Of a stretch of DNA of 64,000 bases, positions 17,475 through 26,437 are shown piece by piece. This stretch comes from Microbulbifer sp. Q7 (lineage in GTDB: Bacteria > Pseudomonadota > Gammaproteobacteria > Pseudomonadales > Cellvibrionaceae), in contig NZ_LROY01000002.1 of assembly GCF_001639145.1 (NCBI RefSeq), positions 2,483,407 to 2,547,406 on the forward strand. Direction: 5' to 3'. Position 1 is the stretch's first letter; the number at the start of each line of letters is the position of its first letter. The position numbers were made by a program, and so were the translations under genes. The notes beneath the pieces are model-generated. The model had not been told where the DNA came from. It saw only the letters and a list, made by a program, of their open reading frames with translations, and made no database searches.

Positions 17475-18168
17475 GGCACTTTCCTTATACATTCCTCGAG
17501 CCCCGCCTGCCGCATTTCCCAGCACACGGGTTTGAATTTTAGCCCGCCGCACACCTGCGCGACGCCCACTGCCTGATGGGGGCTATCGCATAGTGCACCA
17601 TCCAGCGTGAACCGTGCGGGCCGGCCCCAAAAAAGGCGCTATAAGGTAATGATTCGCCGACAAAAACTCCAGCCCTTCCTTGCGGGAGAGATACAAATAT
17701 GGGGGAATGACGCGTCTGCAGTATTCTGGGCACGCCGCATTGGGCTGGAGGCTGGTGCCGCCGAGCGTGGGAAGAGAGTGTCGGGCAAAAGAAAAAAAAC
17801 ACCGGCAGGTATCCCTGCCGGTCTTGCCAAGCGAGAAAGGGCGACGAGAAAGCCCCTTCAGCGGAAGAAGAGAGATGAATACGAGCTTCCCTGTGTCACC
17901 GTGCCCCAGCGCCGGGATGCACTGCGCCTGGACATTGTGAACCAGAGACCCGGGGGCCAGTCTGCGCCGCCCCGCTCGGCGCGTCGCCCCACTTTCATGC
18001 GCGCGACAAACTGGGGCAGTTCACTTTGCACTTTTCGTTACATGGGATATCCCGGAGGGACTGGAGCGGCCAGCCTCAGCTCCTCCCACAACGGGAATTC
18101 TCATATACTCCCTACCCCACAAGACCAATAAAAAATAACAACGACAATGTCCGACCGGCGATGACTCC
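17475..18168. other. Gene-free 694-bp region with minus-strand terminator-like element
   Basis: No convincing protein gene lies between glk (minus) and the AraC-type regulator (plus). A 46-codon minus frame at 17858-17998 looks random. The region contains the intrinsic terminator at 17791-17822, oriented for a minus-strand transcript that must start to its right, so a small RNA from about 17.95-18.1 kb is possible. TATACT at 18104-18109 could be the -10 of the regulator gene, without a good -35. Confidence 0.4.
17791..17822 (-). terminator. Orphan intrinsic terminator
   Basis: Stem ACCGGCAGG (17801-17809) / CCTGCCGGT (17814-17822) with a TATC loop, followed on the minus strand by T-rich sequence (GAAAAAAAAC at 17791-17800 on plus). 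No gene precedes it on that strand within 340 bp. The sequence just before the hairpin shares CTTTCTCGTCG with the 3' region of the 3868-5616 gene. Confidence 0.65.
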
Positions 18169-19329
18169 ATGAAAGAATATATATTCAATATCCACGATGT
18201 AGTGCTGTTGATGACAGCCGCCGAGTGCCTGCTGCTGGCCGTGTTCCAGTCGATACTCCCCACCCGGGCCCGACACGATGGCCGCCTGCTCACCGCGTTC
18301 CTGCTGATTATTGCGGTGGCCTCGAGCTGCACACTGATCCTGTGGAACGACCAGTTCGCCCTCGCCCCCTGGTTTGAGCAGACGCTGCTGCCGTACCTGC
18401 TGTTTGCCGCCCTGCTGCTGAAGGGGCCGGCGATCTACTTGTACGTCTGCTCGCTGACACGGCAAAAGCTGGCCTTCAACTCCAAGCTGGCGGTGCACCT
18501 GCTACCGGCCCTCGCGATACTGCTGTGCCTTGCCATATTCGGCATTTCCAGCACGGATCTGCGCCTCGCCTCGGATACCGCGAACCCATCTCCCTCCCTG
18601 GTCATCGAGCTGATCTGGGATCTGGTCTCGCTGGTGCCGTTCCTGTACGCAGTTGCCACCCTGCTGCAGATTCGCCGCTATCGCCACGCGCTGAAAGATG
18701 AATACTCGCACTTTTCGGAAGTGGAGCTGGACTGGCTCTCGGCCCTGGCTTGGGGGGTGTGCATCGCCTGGGCATGGACCATGGTGGTGCATGTGGTGGC
18801 CAAATTTTCCAGCGAGAACGTCGCCGACTACATGGGTATTGCCGACAACTACCTGTCATTTATCCTGATCAACGCGTTTTTCGCCTACAGCCTGACCTAC
18901 GCGCACCAGTTGCTGGCGACCCAGCCCAAGGAAGAGCCCCGCGAACCCGCGTCCGAGCCCGAGGAGCCGACAGAGCCCGCCATCGAGAAGGTGCGCAGCG
19001 CCATGGAGAACGACCGCATCTTCCTCAAAAAGAACCTCAACCTGGAACAGTTTTCCGAGCGCATTGACCTCCCCGCAAAGGAAGTGTCAGCGGTGATCAA
19101 CAAGCACTTCGGCACCAACTTCTTTGAATTCGTCAACAGCTACCGGGTAGAGGCCGCCAAGGCGTTGCTGGCCGATCCGCAGAATGCGGATATGACGGTG
19201 CTGGATGTGTTGCTGGAATCCGGGTTCAACAGCAAGTCCGCCTTCCACCGCTTCTTTAGCCGCCTGGTGGGCATGTCACCCACGGAGTTTCGCAAGCAGG
19301 CCATGGCCAAGGGCCCGGCGGAACCCTAA
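18169..19329 (+). CDS. Membrane-bound AraC-family transcriptional regulator
   Basis: A 386-residue regulator with about seven hydrophobic helices in the first 245 residues (for example 'VVLLMTAAECLLLAVF', 'LLTAFLLIIAVASS', 'FILINAFFAYSLTY'). An acidic 'EEPREPASEPEEP' linker follows, then a C-terminal AraC/XylS double helix-turn-helix ('LDVLLESGFNSKSAFHRFFSRLVGMSPTEFR' type, about 285-380). This 7TM-AraC layout is common next to carbohydrate genes and TonB receptors in marine gammaproteobacteria. It is flanked by glk and GH3, so it probably senses an oligosaccharide and controls these genes (inference). Confidence 0.85.
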   Translation: MKEYIFNIHDVVLLMTAAECLLLAVFQSILPTRARHDGRLLTAFLLIIAVASSCTLILWNDQFALAPWFEQTLLPYLLFAALLLKGPAIYLYVCSLTRQKLAFNSKLAVHLLPALAILLCLAIFGISSTDLRLASDTANPSPSLVIELIWDLVSLVPFLYAVATLLQIRRYRHALKDEYSHFSEVELDWLSALAWGVCIAWAWTMVVHVVAKFSSENVADYMGIADNYLSFILINAFFAYSLTYAHQLLATQPKEEPREPASEPEEPTEPAIEKVRSAMENDRIFLKKNLNLEQFSERIDLPAKEVSAVINKHFGTNFFEFVNSYRVEAAKALLADPQNADMTVLDVLLESGFNSKSAFHRFFSRLVGMSPTEFRKQAMAKGPAEP

Positions 19330-19397
19330 GCACTGCCGCGGCATCCCGCCGCTCCCGACAAGCAGGGCAAACTGCCGCGATGTTCCGTCCGGCATAA

Positions 19398-19428
19398 AAA
19401 AAAGCACCGACTGGGTCGGTGCTTTTTT
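19398..19428. terminator. Bidirectional terminator between araC-type gene and GH3 gene
   Basis: Perfect 14-bp symmetric stem AAAAAAGCACCGAC (19398-19411) / GTCGGTGCTTTTTT (19415-19428) with a TGG loop, between two convergent stop codons. The flanking A and T runs serve both directions. Confidence 0.9.
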
Positions 19429-19468
19429 GTTGCTCACAGGTTTTACTCACCGCCCAACGTCGGCGGCA

Positions 19469-22015
19469 TTACCCGCAATGGATATCGGCCTTCGCATCGG
19501 CGGCGACATGGATGTTGTGTACGGTCATATCCAGCGCACCCGCGGTACGTACATAGAAGGGCGACAGCACCATGTCCATTTTCACCCCGTCGGTCGCCAG
19601 ACACTGCAGGTCCACCGCCACGGTTTTCCACTCGCCTGCGGTCATGCCGCTGAGGACTTCGGTAATCGCTTGCTCTGCCCCGCAGTCCATACCGCAGTTG
19701 ATACCGATATTCACCGCATCACTGGGCGCGCGGTCGATCTTCACATCAAATACCAGCGCCCCACCGTTGGCCGCATAGCGGGACAGGTCGGTGCGACTGT
19801 TGGCGAAGAAACCAACGGTGGCATCGCCCTCACCAGTCCACTGCAGACGGCGGCTGTCTTCCTGCACATTGCGGTCCACCGATTTGACGCTGATACCGTT
19901 CAGTTTGGTCACACTGCTGGAGATGACCGACTGATGGTTAGCCGCATCCACCACCTGAAAGTGCCAGGGGTCGAGCGCACGGCCGTTAAAGATCGCCAGG
20001 GACTCGCGGCCTTCCGCCTGCTGCAGTCCGCTCTCCTCGGAAAGCGCGGCCATTTGCACGCTATCGCTGTAGCTGAGGCCGTAACCGTACTGGAACAGCG
20101 CCTGGGCTTCGTTTTCACCGCGGTTGCGCACCACCGGGGTGGCATCATCCGGCCAGGAGAAGGTCAGTTTGCCGGTGAAGTCGTACTGCACGTTACCCTG
20201 CGCATCGCGGAAAATGACGTCCGCCACACCCGCGCCTTCGGTACCCGGCTGCCAGATCACGGCAAAGGCATCACTCGCATTGAGCTGCGGATTGATCCAC
20301 AGCGGGCGGCCGGTAATGAACAGTCCCACCACCGGGATACCCTGCGCACGCAGGCGCTGCATCAGGGCCAGGTCTTGCTCGCCCTGGTAGCGAAGATTGG
20401 AAACATCGCCCTGCATTTCGGCGTACGGATCTTCTCCGAATACCACGATGGCCACATCCGGCTTGGTGGCAAAGCTGCCGTCTGTCGACAACTGAACACT
20501 GCCGCCCGCGCTTTCCACCGCTTCTGCGATACCACCGTACACCGAGGTGGCGCCGGGGAAATCGGCATTCTGGTTGCCGGTGCCCTGCCAGGTCACGCTC
20601 CAGCCGCCGGACTGCTTGCCGATGTTGTCGGCACCGTCACCGGTCACCAGCACCTTCTGGTTCCGCGCCAGGGGCAGCAGTCCATCGTTGTTCTTCAGCA
20701 GCACCAGGGACTCGCGCACCGCCTGGCGGGCGATGGCGCGATGCTCCGGCGCACCGATCAGGGATTCGTCACCGGCATAAGCGCGCTCGGAAGGCGCACC
20801 GGCGTCAAACAGGCCAGCGCGCAGCTTCACACGCAGGATGCGTCGCACCGCATCGTTCAGGCGCTCGGCTGAGATCTCACCACTTTTGGCCTGCGCAACC
20901 GTATTGGCGAACAGCTCTTTCCAGCTGGGGTCCGGCGCCATGAACATATCCAGGCCGGCATTGATGGACTGCGGGCAGCTCACATTGCTACAACCATTCA
21001 CAAACTGGTGACCAGCCCAGTCACCGATGATGAATCCATCAAAGCCCAGCTGCTGCTTCAGCACATCGGTCATCAGATACTTGTGACCGTGCATTTTTTT
21101 GCCGTTCCAGCTGCTGAAGGACGCCATCACCGTCTGCACGCCGGACTCGATCGCAGAGAAGTAACCCTGCGCGTGGATATCCATCAGCTCCTGCTCGCTG
21201 AGCATGGCATCACCACGGTCGATACCATTTTCGGTACCGCCATCGGCGAGGAAGTGCTTGGCCGTACTGACCACATACTTGCCGCGCAGCAGGTCACCAC
21301 TGCCCGGGGTGCCCTGCAGCCCTTCCACCAGTTCACCGGCGTAGTCGCGCACCACTTCGGGGTCTTCAGAGTAGGATTCGTAACTGCGGCCCCAGCGATC
21401 ATCGCGGGTCACGGCGAGGGTGGGGGCAAACACCCAATCGATTCCGGTGGCGGACACCTCGGCGGCGGTCACTTCACCAATCTTGCGCATCAGCTCAGGA
21501 TTGTGCGTGGCCCCGAGGGCAATATTGTGCGGAAACAGGGTCGCGCCGATCACGTTGTTGTGGCCGTGTACCGCGTCGGTACCCCAGATCATGGGAATCG
21601 CCACACCGCCGTCGCTGGTATCCATGGAAGCGTGGTAATAACGATCCGCCAAGGCCACCCAGTCGGCGACACTGGCATGCTTGTTGTTGTCGGGGAAGGA
21701 ACCACCACCGTTGAGAATGGAGCCGATATGGTACTCCCGGACCTCTTCCGGTGTGGCCGTACGAATTTCCACCTGGATCATCTGACCCACTTTCTCTTCC
21801 ACGCTCATCTGCGCCAGCAATGCGTCGATGCGTGATTCAATACTCGGGTCCTGTTGGATAGCACTGGTCAACATTGGCCAGTCTGCGGTGAGCACGGCCT
21901 TGCTGGTCGCATCTGTCGCCGGTTTGGCGGTGGAGGCTTTCTCGCCATCGCAGCCCGCGAGGCTGGCTGCCACTATCAGTCCGGAGATGCCCCCCAGCAA
22001 AATTCGCTTTTTCAT
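19469..22015 (-). CDS. GH3 exo-beta-glucanase/beta-glucosidase lipoprotein
   Basis: An enzyme of about 848 residues with a lipoprotein signal ending 'ASLAGC'. It has the GH3 two-domain catalytic part: N-domain 'WVFAPTLAVTRDDRWGRSYESY', 'KHFLADGGTENG' with the KH motif, and the nucleophile Asp in 'GFIIGDWAGHQ'; the second domain ends near 640 ('QALFQYGYGLSY'). A C-terminal segment of about 200 residues resembles the galactose-binding-like domain of ExoP-type exo-1,3/1,4-beta-glucanases, and the total length matches that group. It would release glucose from beta-glucan oligomers. ATG 22015 (or GTG 22018) follows GGGAG. Element 22151-22205 lies 136 bp upstream. Confidence 0.87.
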   Translation of the reverse strand: MKKRILLGGISGLIVAASLAGCDGEKASTAKPATDATSKAVLTADWPMLTSAIQQDPSIESRIDALLAQMSVEEKVGQMIQVEIRTATPEEVREYHIGSILNGGGSFPDNNKHASVADWVALADRYYHASMDTSDGGVAIPMIWGTDAVHGHNNVIGATLFPHNIALGATHNPELMRKIGEVTAAEVSATGIDWVFAPTLAVTRDDRWGRSYESYSEDPEVVRDYAGELVEGLQGTPGSGDLLRGKYVVSTAKHFLADGGTENGIDRGDAMLSEQELMDIHAQGYFSAIESGVQTVMASFSSWNGKKMHGHKYLMTDVLKQQLGFDGFIIGDWAGHQFVNGCSNVSCPQSINAGLDMFMAPDPSWKELFANTVAQAKSGEISAERLNDAVRRILRVKLRAGLFDAGAPSERAYAGDESLIGAPEHRAIARQAVRESLVLLKNNDGLLPLARNQKVLVTGDGADNIGKQSGGWSVTWQGTGNQNADFPGATSVYGGIAEAVESAGGSVQLSTDGSFATKPDVAIVVFGEDPYAEMQGDVSNLRYQGEQDLALMQRLRAQGIPVVGLFITGRPLWINPQLNASDAFAVIWQPGTEGAGVADVIFRDAQGNVQYDFTGKLTFSWPDDATPVVRNRGENEAQALFQYGYGLSYSDSVQMAALSEESGLQQAEGRESLAIFNGRALDPWHFQVVDAANHQSVISSSVTKLNGISVKSVDRNVQEDSRRLQWTGEGDATVGFFANSRTDLSRYAANGGALVFDVKIDRAPSDAVNIGINCGMDCGAEQAITEVLSGMTAGEWKTVAVDLQCLATDGVKMDMVLSPFYVRTAGALDMTVHNIHVAADAKADIHCG

Positions 22016-22150
22016 CACCGCAAAACTCCCGTTTATTTTTCTGTAACGTTTTATGACTTGCTGTCGCCAGATGGTCGCGGGCCATTCAAAAAAATCCCAG
22101 TGCGTACCCGGCTTTTCCAGTCTTCTTTTTTACGACGTGCGGTGAACAGC

Positions 22151-22205
22151 GTCGTCCCACTTTGAATTCTCGGACCAATGTGGTGCACACCACCTTCCCA
22201 CCCAC
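22151..22205 (-). promoter_or_regulatory. Two-block conserved upstream element, copy A (GH3 gene)
   Basis: On the plus strand, block 1 GTCGTCCCAC (22151-22160) and block 2 CCACCTTCCCACCCAC (22190-22205) are separated by 29 nt. The same two blocks with the same 39-nt offset occur at 29501-29555 upstream of TonB receptor 2. An inner GTGGT-GCAC-ACCAC inverted repeat lies at 22181-22194. It is 136 bp before the GH3 start, so probably a promoter/operator region. Confidence 0.6.
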
Positions 22206-22238
22206 CGCTGCGGACGAACTGGGAACCTGTGAAACCCA

Positions 22239-23732
22239 CTAGGAATGGGACTTGCTGGCACCACCAACAAAGTTCGCGAGATAGTCGTTGTGATCCTTAA
22301 GGGACGCCACCTGCTGGTCCACGCCCCGCTTGATCTGCTGGATGAAGCCTGCCAGCTCCTGCTCGGACATACTGTCCACCAGCGGGTGATAGCGTTCCGG
22401 CATCAGCCCCTGCCCCAACATCACCTGCTGCCAGGAATCCACAAACAGTTCATTGGCCTCGCGGAATACGTGGCCGGTCTCGCGGAACATGTCGATCTTC
22501 GCCGCCAGCGTATCCGGGATTTCCATTTGCCGGCAGTGCCGCCAGAACTCGGTGTCGTCCCGATCCGTAACCTTGTAGTGCAGAATGATGAAGTCGCGAA
22601 TGCGCTCCATATCAAATGCACACTGCCGGTTGAACTCATCCACCTCCCGCGGGTGAATCTCGGTCTGGGGAAAGAACCGAAGAAAGCGCACGATATTCTG
22701 CTGGATCAGGTGGATGCTGGTGGACTCCAGCGGCTCCAGAAACCCGCTGGAAAGACCCACCGCCAGGCAGTTCTTGTGCCACTGCTTGCGCCGGCGTCCG
22801 GTCTGGAATTTGATCAGCAGCGGATCGGTCAGCGTCTTGCCACGGATATTTTCCAAAAGCTGCTCACGGGCCGATTCATCACTCTGATAGCTGCCCGCAT
22901 ACACCAGCCCGTTGCCCACCCGGTTCTGCAAGGGAATCCGCCACTGCCAGGCACTTTCATGGGCGATGGAGCGGGTAAACGGCACCGGCGGTTCCACCGC
23001 TTCCGTCTGCACCGCAACGGCACTGTCGCAGGGCAGCCAGTGCGACCAGGACTCGTATCCGGTATGCAGGGCCTTTTCAATCAACAGCGCACGCATCCCG
23101 GTACAGTCGATAAAAAAGTCACCCGCCACTTCCTGACCGGAGTCGAGTTTCAGTGCGCGGATATAGCCGTTGTGCGGGTGCAACTGGACCTGGTCGATCT
23201 TGCCCTCCACCCGCTGCACCCCGAAGCCCTCGCTGAACTTGCGCAGGTAGGCGGCGTAGCGGCTGGCATCCATGTGAAACGCGTAGTTCAGACCGATGTT
23301 GGGCAGATGGGAAAACTTATGCGCTTCCGCGGCGCGGCGCTCGAGGCAATACTCACCAAAATCTTCCGCCAGACCGAGCTGCCGGGCGCGCATCCAGAAA
23401 TGCTGGAAACCACATGCCCAGCAGTCTTTACCGGTCACGCCGAACGCATGGGTGTAATCCTTTCCCACATCCCGCCAGTTTTCGAAGCGGATACCCAATT
23501 TATAGGTACCCTGGGTTTCGCGCAGGAATTCCGCCTCGTCGATTCCCAGCAGGCGGTGAAAAAATACCAGGGTGGGAATGGTGGCTTCACCCACGCCAAT
23601 GGTGCCGATGGATTCCGACTCCACCAGAGTGACTTCGATCTGCCCACCCATCAGTTTGGACAGCGCGGCGGCGGTCATCCAACCGGCGGTACCACCGCCG
23701 GCAATGACCACTTTCTTTATCGCTTGGCTCAT
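22239..23732 (-). CDS. Flavin-dependent halogenase, tryptophan halogenase family (copy 2)
   Basis: A 497-residue homologue of the 11885-13375 product. GGGTAG is at residues 12-17, the candidate catalytic lysine is Lys78 in 'TYKLGIRFENW', WQWRIP is at 262-267, and 'FLEPLESTSIHLIQQ' follows. All motifs of an active flavin-dependent halogenase are present; a flavin reductase partner is not visible nearby. The ATG follows GAGAGAAGC on the minus strand. It lies 36 nt downstream of the JmjC/cupin-like gene, so it is the last gene of a three-gene unit (halogenase 3, JmjC-like, halogenase 2). Confidence 0.86.
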   Translation of the reverse strand: MSQAIKKVVIAGGGTAGWMTAAALSKLMGGQIEVTLVESESIGTIGVGEATIPTLVFFHRLLGIDEAEFLRETQGTYKLGIRFENWRDVGKDYTHAFGVTGKDCWACGFQHFWMRARQLGLAEDFGEYCLERRAAEAHKFSHLPNIGLNYAFHMDASRYAAYLRKFSEGFGVQRVEGKIDQVQLHPHNGYIRALKLDSGQEVAGDFFIDCTGMRALLIEKALHTGYESWSHWLPCDSAVAVQTEAVEPPVPFTRSIAHESAWQWRIPLQNRVGNGLVYAGSYQSDESAREQLLENIRGKTLTDPLLIKFQTGRRRKQWHKNCLAVGLSSGFLEPLESTSIHLIQQNIVRFLRFFPQTEIHPREVDEFNRQCAFDMERIRDFIILHYKVTDRDDTEFWRHCRQMEIPDTLAAKIDMFRETGHVFREANELFVDSWQQVMLGQGLMPERYHPLVDSMSEQELAGFIQQIKRGVDQQVASLKDHNDYLANFVGGASKSHS

Positions 23733-23768
23733 GCTTCTCTCGTCCGTTCTATTTCAAATTGCGGAAGT

Positions 23769-24782
23769 TCATGGCATCCGCTGTAGTTTTTCGAGTAAAT
23801 GCTTTTTCAGGTTTGCCGCGGCATTCCGATCAAGGTCGGCGAGCAAGCCGCGGCGATGCTCCGGGATGGCTTCGGCAGCCGCGTCCCGGTTCACCACAAA
23901 ATGTTCGAACAGCTGGCCCCAGGCCTCACGCTGCGACTTTGGTAAACCGCCGATGCTCAGCAGTGCGTGCATAAGCGCATCCTGCGGCAGGCCTGTCCAG
24001 TTGGGTGTGGAGCGCCACCAGTAGTTCACCAGCATATTCACTGCGTCCAGGCTCTCCACCTGGTGCCACCACATGCTGGGCACATAGAGCACATCACCGG
24101 GCTCCATTTCCGCCACCTGCGCCGCTTCCAGTGCCTTCTGGTAGTTAGGGTAGCGTGCAAAATCCGGCTTATAAAAATCCACCAGACTGATGGCCTGGCC
24201 CGCGGGATTAAAGTCCAGCGGGCCAGGGTAGAGATTGGCCACCTGCTCCGGCGGAAACAGGGTGAAACGGCGTCGGCCCGCGACTACGCAGGCCAGGTTT
24301 TCCGGCAAGTCAAAATGCGCAGCGACTCGGGTGCGATTGCCGAACCAAAGGGATACCAGCGGCTGAAGTTCACCGATGGGCAGGTCGTTTTGCGCGCGCA
24401 GACTGGGCAGGTGGCGGTCTACCGGTGTGGAGCCCACGTAACAGTGTTCCGACCGATCCACTTCCTGCTCCAGGCTGCGCAGGGTCGTCATCAGATCGCC
24501 CGCACCGCGGCTGAAATTGAACCCGCTCATGGTGTCATCGTAGAAGATGCGCCCTTCCGTTTCCGCCGCCGCGCGAAACACCATAACCGGAAGACCGCGA
24601 TCGAACGCGGCAAGATATTGGGAAAGGTTGCCCGCCTTTGCCGCAACCACCATCGGCCAGTGCGACGTCGCACCCTTGATCAGCAGCGGCGTTGTGCGAT
24701 CCGCGGTAAGCGCGGCAATGTCTTCGCCCGTCACACCCGAGCAGGTTTCCACCGCCGGGATGGATTCTGGATACATGTTCAT
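23769..24782 (-). CDS. JmjC/cupin-like Fe(II) oxygenase-type protein
   Basis: A 337-residue protein with a cupin fold of the JmjC (cupin_8) type. The metal triad H-x-D...H is visible: His156 and Asp158 in 'AAHFDLPENL', and His240 in 'PSMWWHQVESLDAVNMLVNYWW'. 'RRFTLFPPEQ' is the usual strand between them. Relatives are 2-oxoglutarate/Fe(II) hydroxylases of proteins or small molecules, and such genes recur beside this type of halogenase. The ATG at 24782-24780 overlaps the TGA of halogenase 3 (ATGA), implying translational coupling; ATG 24776 is an alternative start. A longer open frame to 25043 is only overlap with the halogenase. Confidence 0.82.
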   Translation of the reverse strand: MNMYPESIPAVETCSGVTGEDIAALTADRTTPLLIKGATSHWPMVVAAKAGNLSQYLAAFDRGLPVMVFRAAAETEGRIFYDDTMSGFNFSRGAGDLMTTLRSLEQEVDRSEHCYVGSTPVDRHLPSLRAQNDLPIGELQPLVSLWFGNRTRVAAHFDLPENLACVVAGRRRFTLFPPEQVANLYPGPLDFNPAGQAISLVDFYKPDFARYPNYQKALEAAQVAEMEPGDVLYVPSMWWHQVESLDAVNMLVNYWWRSTPNWTGLPQDALMHALLSIGGLPKSQREAWGQLFEHFVVNRDAAAEAIPEHRRGLLADLDRNAAANLKKHLLEKLQRMP

Positions 24783-26329
24783 ACGGGTGCCCCCGAGGCG
24801 CTGCGCGCGACCAGCTGCGCAAGCAACGCCCGGTTCGTTGGCAGCCCCTGGCGGTAGCTTGCCAGCTGCTTTTGCACCTCGGCCAGCAGTTGTTGCGCGC
24901 GTGCCTGGTCGCCATCTTTGCGCGGCGCGCGGCTGTTGTCGCAGGGGAACCCCATTCCATTCAGCACATAGCGGTAGCTGGCCGGTGGAAACAGGGGCTG
25001 CGCCTGCGGGAAATCCTGTTTGGACGGTGGCCGGTGTCGCCACTGAATCAGGTTCTCGCGCAGGCTTTCCGGTATGGAGGCATCGTCCCGGTGGGCAAGC
25101 CAGTATTCGGAGTCGGTACGCTCGGACAGCACATAGTGCAGCTTGAGGAAGTCCAGGATGTTGTCCCAGTGCGTGACGATTTGCCGGTTGAAGCGTTTTG
25201 CCGAGATGGCCATTTCGTCGACATTTGCGGGCAACAGATCACGGATCAGGCCCGCGCTCTGCTCAACCAACGCCAGCGCGGAGGCCTCCAGCGGTTCGAT
25301 AAAACCCGCCGACATGCCTACCGCAACACAATTGCTCTGCCACATATGCGCGCGATGGCCCGGCGCAAAGGCCAGCTCGCGAAATTGCAGCGCATCAAGA
25401 GTTTCTGCGGGCACCGACTGCGCGAGCACATTACGGAAGTCGGCTTCCACCTGTGCCGCATCGGAAAACTGACTGGAATACACATAGCCCATGCCGCGAC
25501 GGGTGGGCAGGCCGATATCCCAGATCCAGCCGTTGGCGCGTGCGGTGGCGCGGGTCACCGATGCGATGGGCGCATCCGATGAGCGGTAGGGAATCTGCAC
25601 CGCCAGTGCGCGGTCATTGAACAGGGTTGCCGAGCGGTCCACCCAGGGCACCTGAAGAAACTCGCCGATGAGTTTGCCGGCGCGACCGGAGCAATCAACA
25701 AACAGGTCCGCATCAAAGCGAGCCCCCGCATCGCTCACCAGAGCGCTGATGTCGCCGCTGGCTGCCCCTTCCACCGACGTTATGTTCGCGCGGATATGCT
25801 GCACCCCCAGGTGTCGCGTGCAGTGATCGCGCAGCAGCAACCCGAACTTGGTCGCATCAAAGTGATAGGCGTAATTCAGTACGCCGGCGTAGTCCGGTGT
25901 CGCCAGTTGCTTGGGGGCGAGTTGCGCATCGCATACCGCCGCCTGGGGCGTAACAGCCTGGGCGTAGTCGGTGGTTGCGAAGCGTGATAAATCTTGTTCG
26001 AAGTAGCCGTGTGGCAAAGAGAAGGGATGGTAGTAATGATCCTGTGGCCCGTTGTTATGCCAGCCGGTAAACAGGGACCCCTGCTTGAAAGACGCCTCGC
26101 ACTGGGCAAACAAACGTGCCTCACTGAGGCCGATACGCCGCAGGGTTTCGCGCATGGATGGCCAGGTGCCTTCACCCACACCGATGGTGGGAATATCCGG
26201 CGACTCCACCAGGGTGATATCACAGGCACCCCCACTGGCACGACCATGTTCGGCCGCCAGCACACCGGCCGTCAGCCAGCCAGCCGCACCGCCACCGAGA
26301 ATCAGGATGCTCAACGGAGCCTGTTGCAT
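24779..26329 (-). CDS. Flavin-dependent halogenase-like protein with altered WxWxIP motif (copy 3)
   Basis: 516 residues, more divergent than the other two copies. GGGAAG is at 12-17 and the catalytic-type lysine is Lys82 in 'SFKQGSLFTGW', but the family motif reads WIWDIG (268-273): the proline is replaced by glycine and an aspartate is introduced. 'IEPLEASALALVEQ' replaces the usual 'LEPLESTSIHL', so the Ser of the active-site Glu-Ser pair is Ala. It may bind FAD but halogenate poorly, or use another substrate. ATG 26329 has GGGAG 8 nt upstream; the GTG at 26344 lies within that signal. It is the first gene of the halogenase-JmjC-halogenase unit. Confidence 0.82.
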   Translation of the reverse strand: MQQAPLSILILGGGAAGWLTAGVLAAEHGRASGGACDITLVESPDIPTIGVGEGTWPSMRETLRRIGLSEARLFAQCEASFKQGSLFTGWHNNGPQDHYYHPFSLPHGYFEQDLSRFATTDYAQAVTPQAAVCDAQLAPKQLATPDYAGVLNYAYHFDATKFGLLLRDHCTRHLGVQHIRANITSVEGAASGDISALVSDAGARFDADLFVDCSGRAGKLIGEFLQVPWVDRSATLFNDRALAVQIPYRSSDAPIASVTRATARANGWIWDIGLPTRRGMGYVYSSQFSDAAQVEADFRNVLAQSVPAETLDALQFRELAFAPGHRAHMWQSNCVAVGMSAGFIEPLEASALALVEQSAGLIRDLLPANVDEMAISAKRFNRQIVTHWDNILDFLKLHYVLSERTDSEYWLAHRDDASIPESLRENLIQWRHRPPSKQDFPQAQPLFPPASYRYVLNGMGFPCDNSRAPRKDGDQARAQQLLAEVQKQLASYRQGLPTNRALLAQLVARSASGAPV

Positions 26330-26365
26330 TACAACGTCTCCCACAAGTTGGTGATGTAAAAGATA

Positions 26366-26385
26366 GGGCGCGCTTGCGCGCGCCC
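26366..26385 (-). terminator. Hairpin terminator between TonB receptor 2 and halogenase 3
   Basis: An 8-bp perfect stem GGGCGCGC / GCGCGCCC around a TTGC loop, followed on the minus strand by TATCTTTT. It lies 52 nt past the receptor stop and 37 nt before the halogenase start, so it could also attenuate read-through. Confidence 0.65.
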
Positions 26386-26437
26386 TTCACGTCCTGTGAG
26401 ACGGGGGCGGCACTTTCGTGTCGCCCCGGGGCTTGCT

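Noticed and set aside
17858..17998. 46-codon minus-strand frame upstream of the orphan terminator
   Set aside because: Arg/Ser-rich, no ribosome-binding site and no similarity; a non-coding RNA is more plausible than a peptide.
22245..23786. Plus-strand open frame of 513 codons opposite halogenase 2
   Set aside because: Halogenase motifs on the minus strand are complete; the plus frame is a compositional shadow.
11885..26329. Halogenated natural-product biosynthetic gene cluster
   Set aside because: No synthetase, prenyltransferase, tryptophan-modifying or precursor-peptide genes accompany the halogenases; the phosphopantetheinyl transferase is 30 kb away among housekeeping genes.
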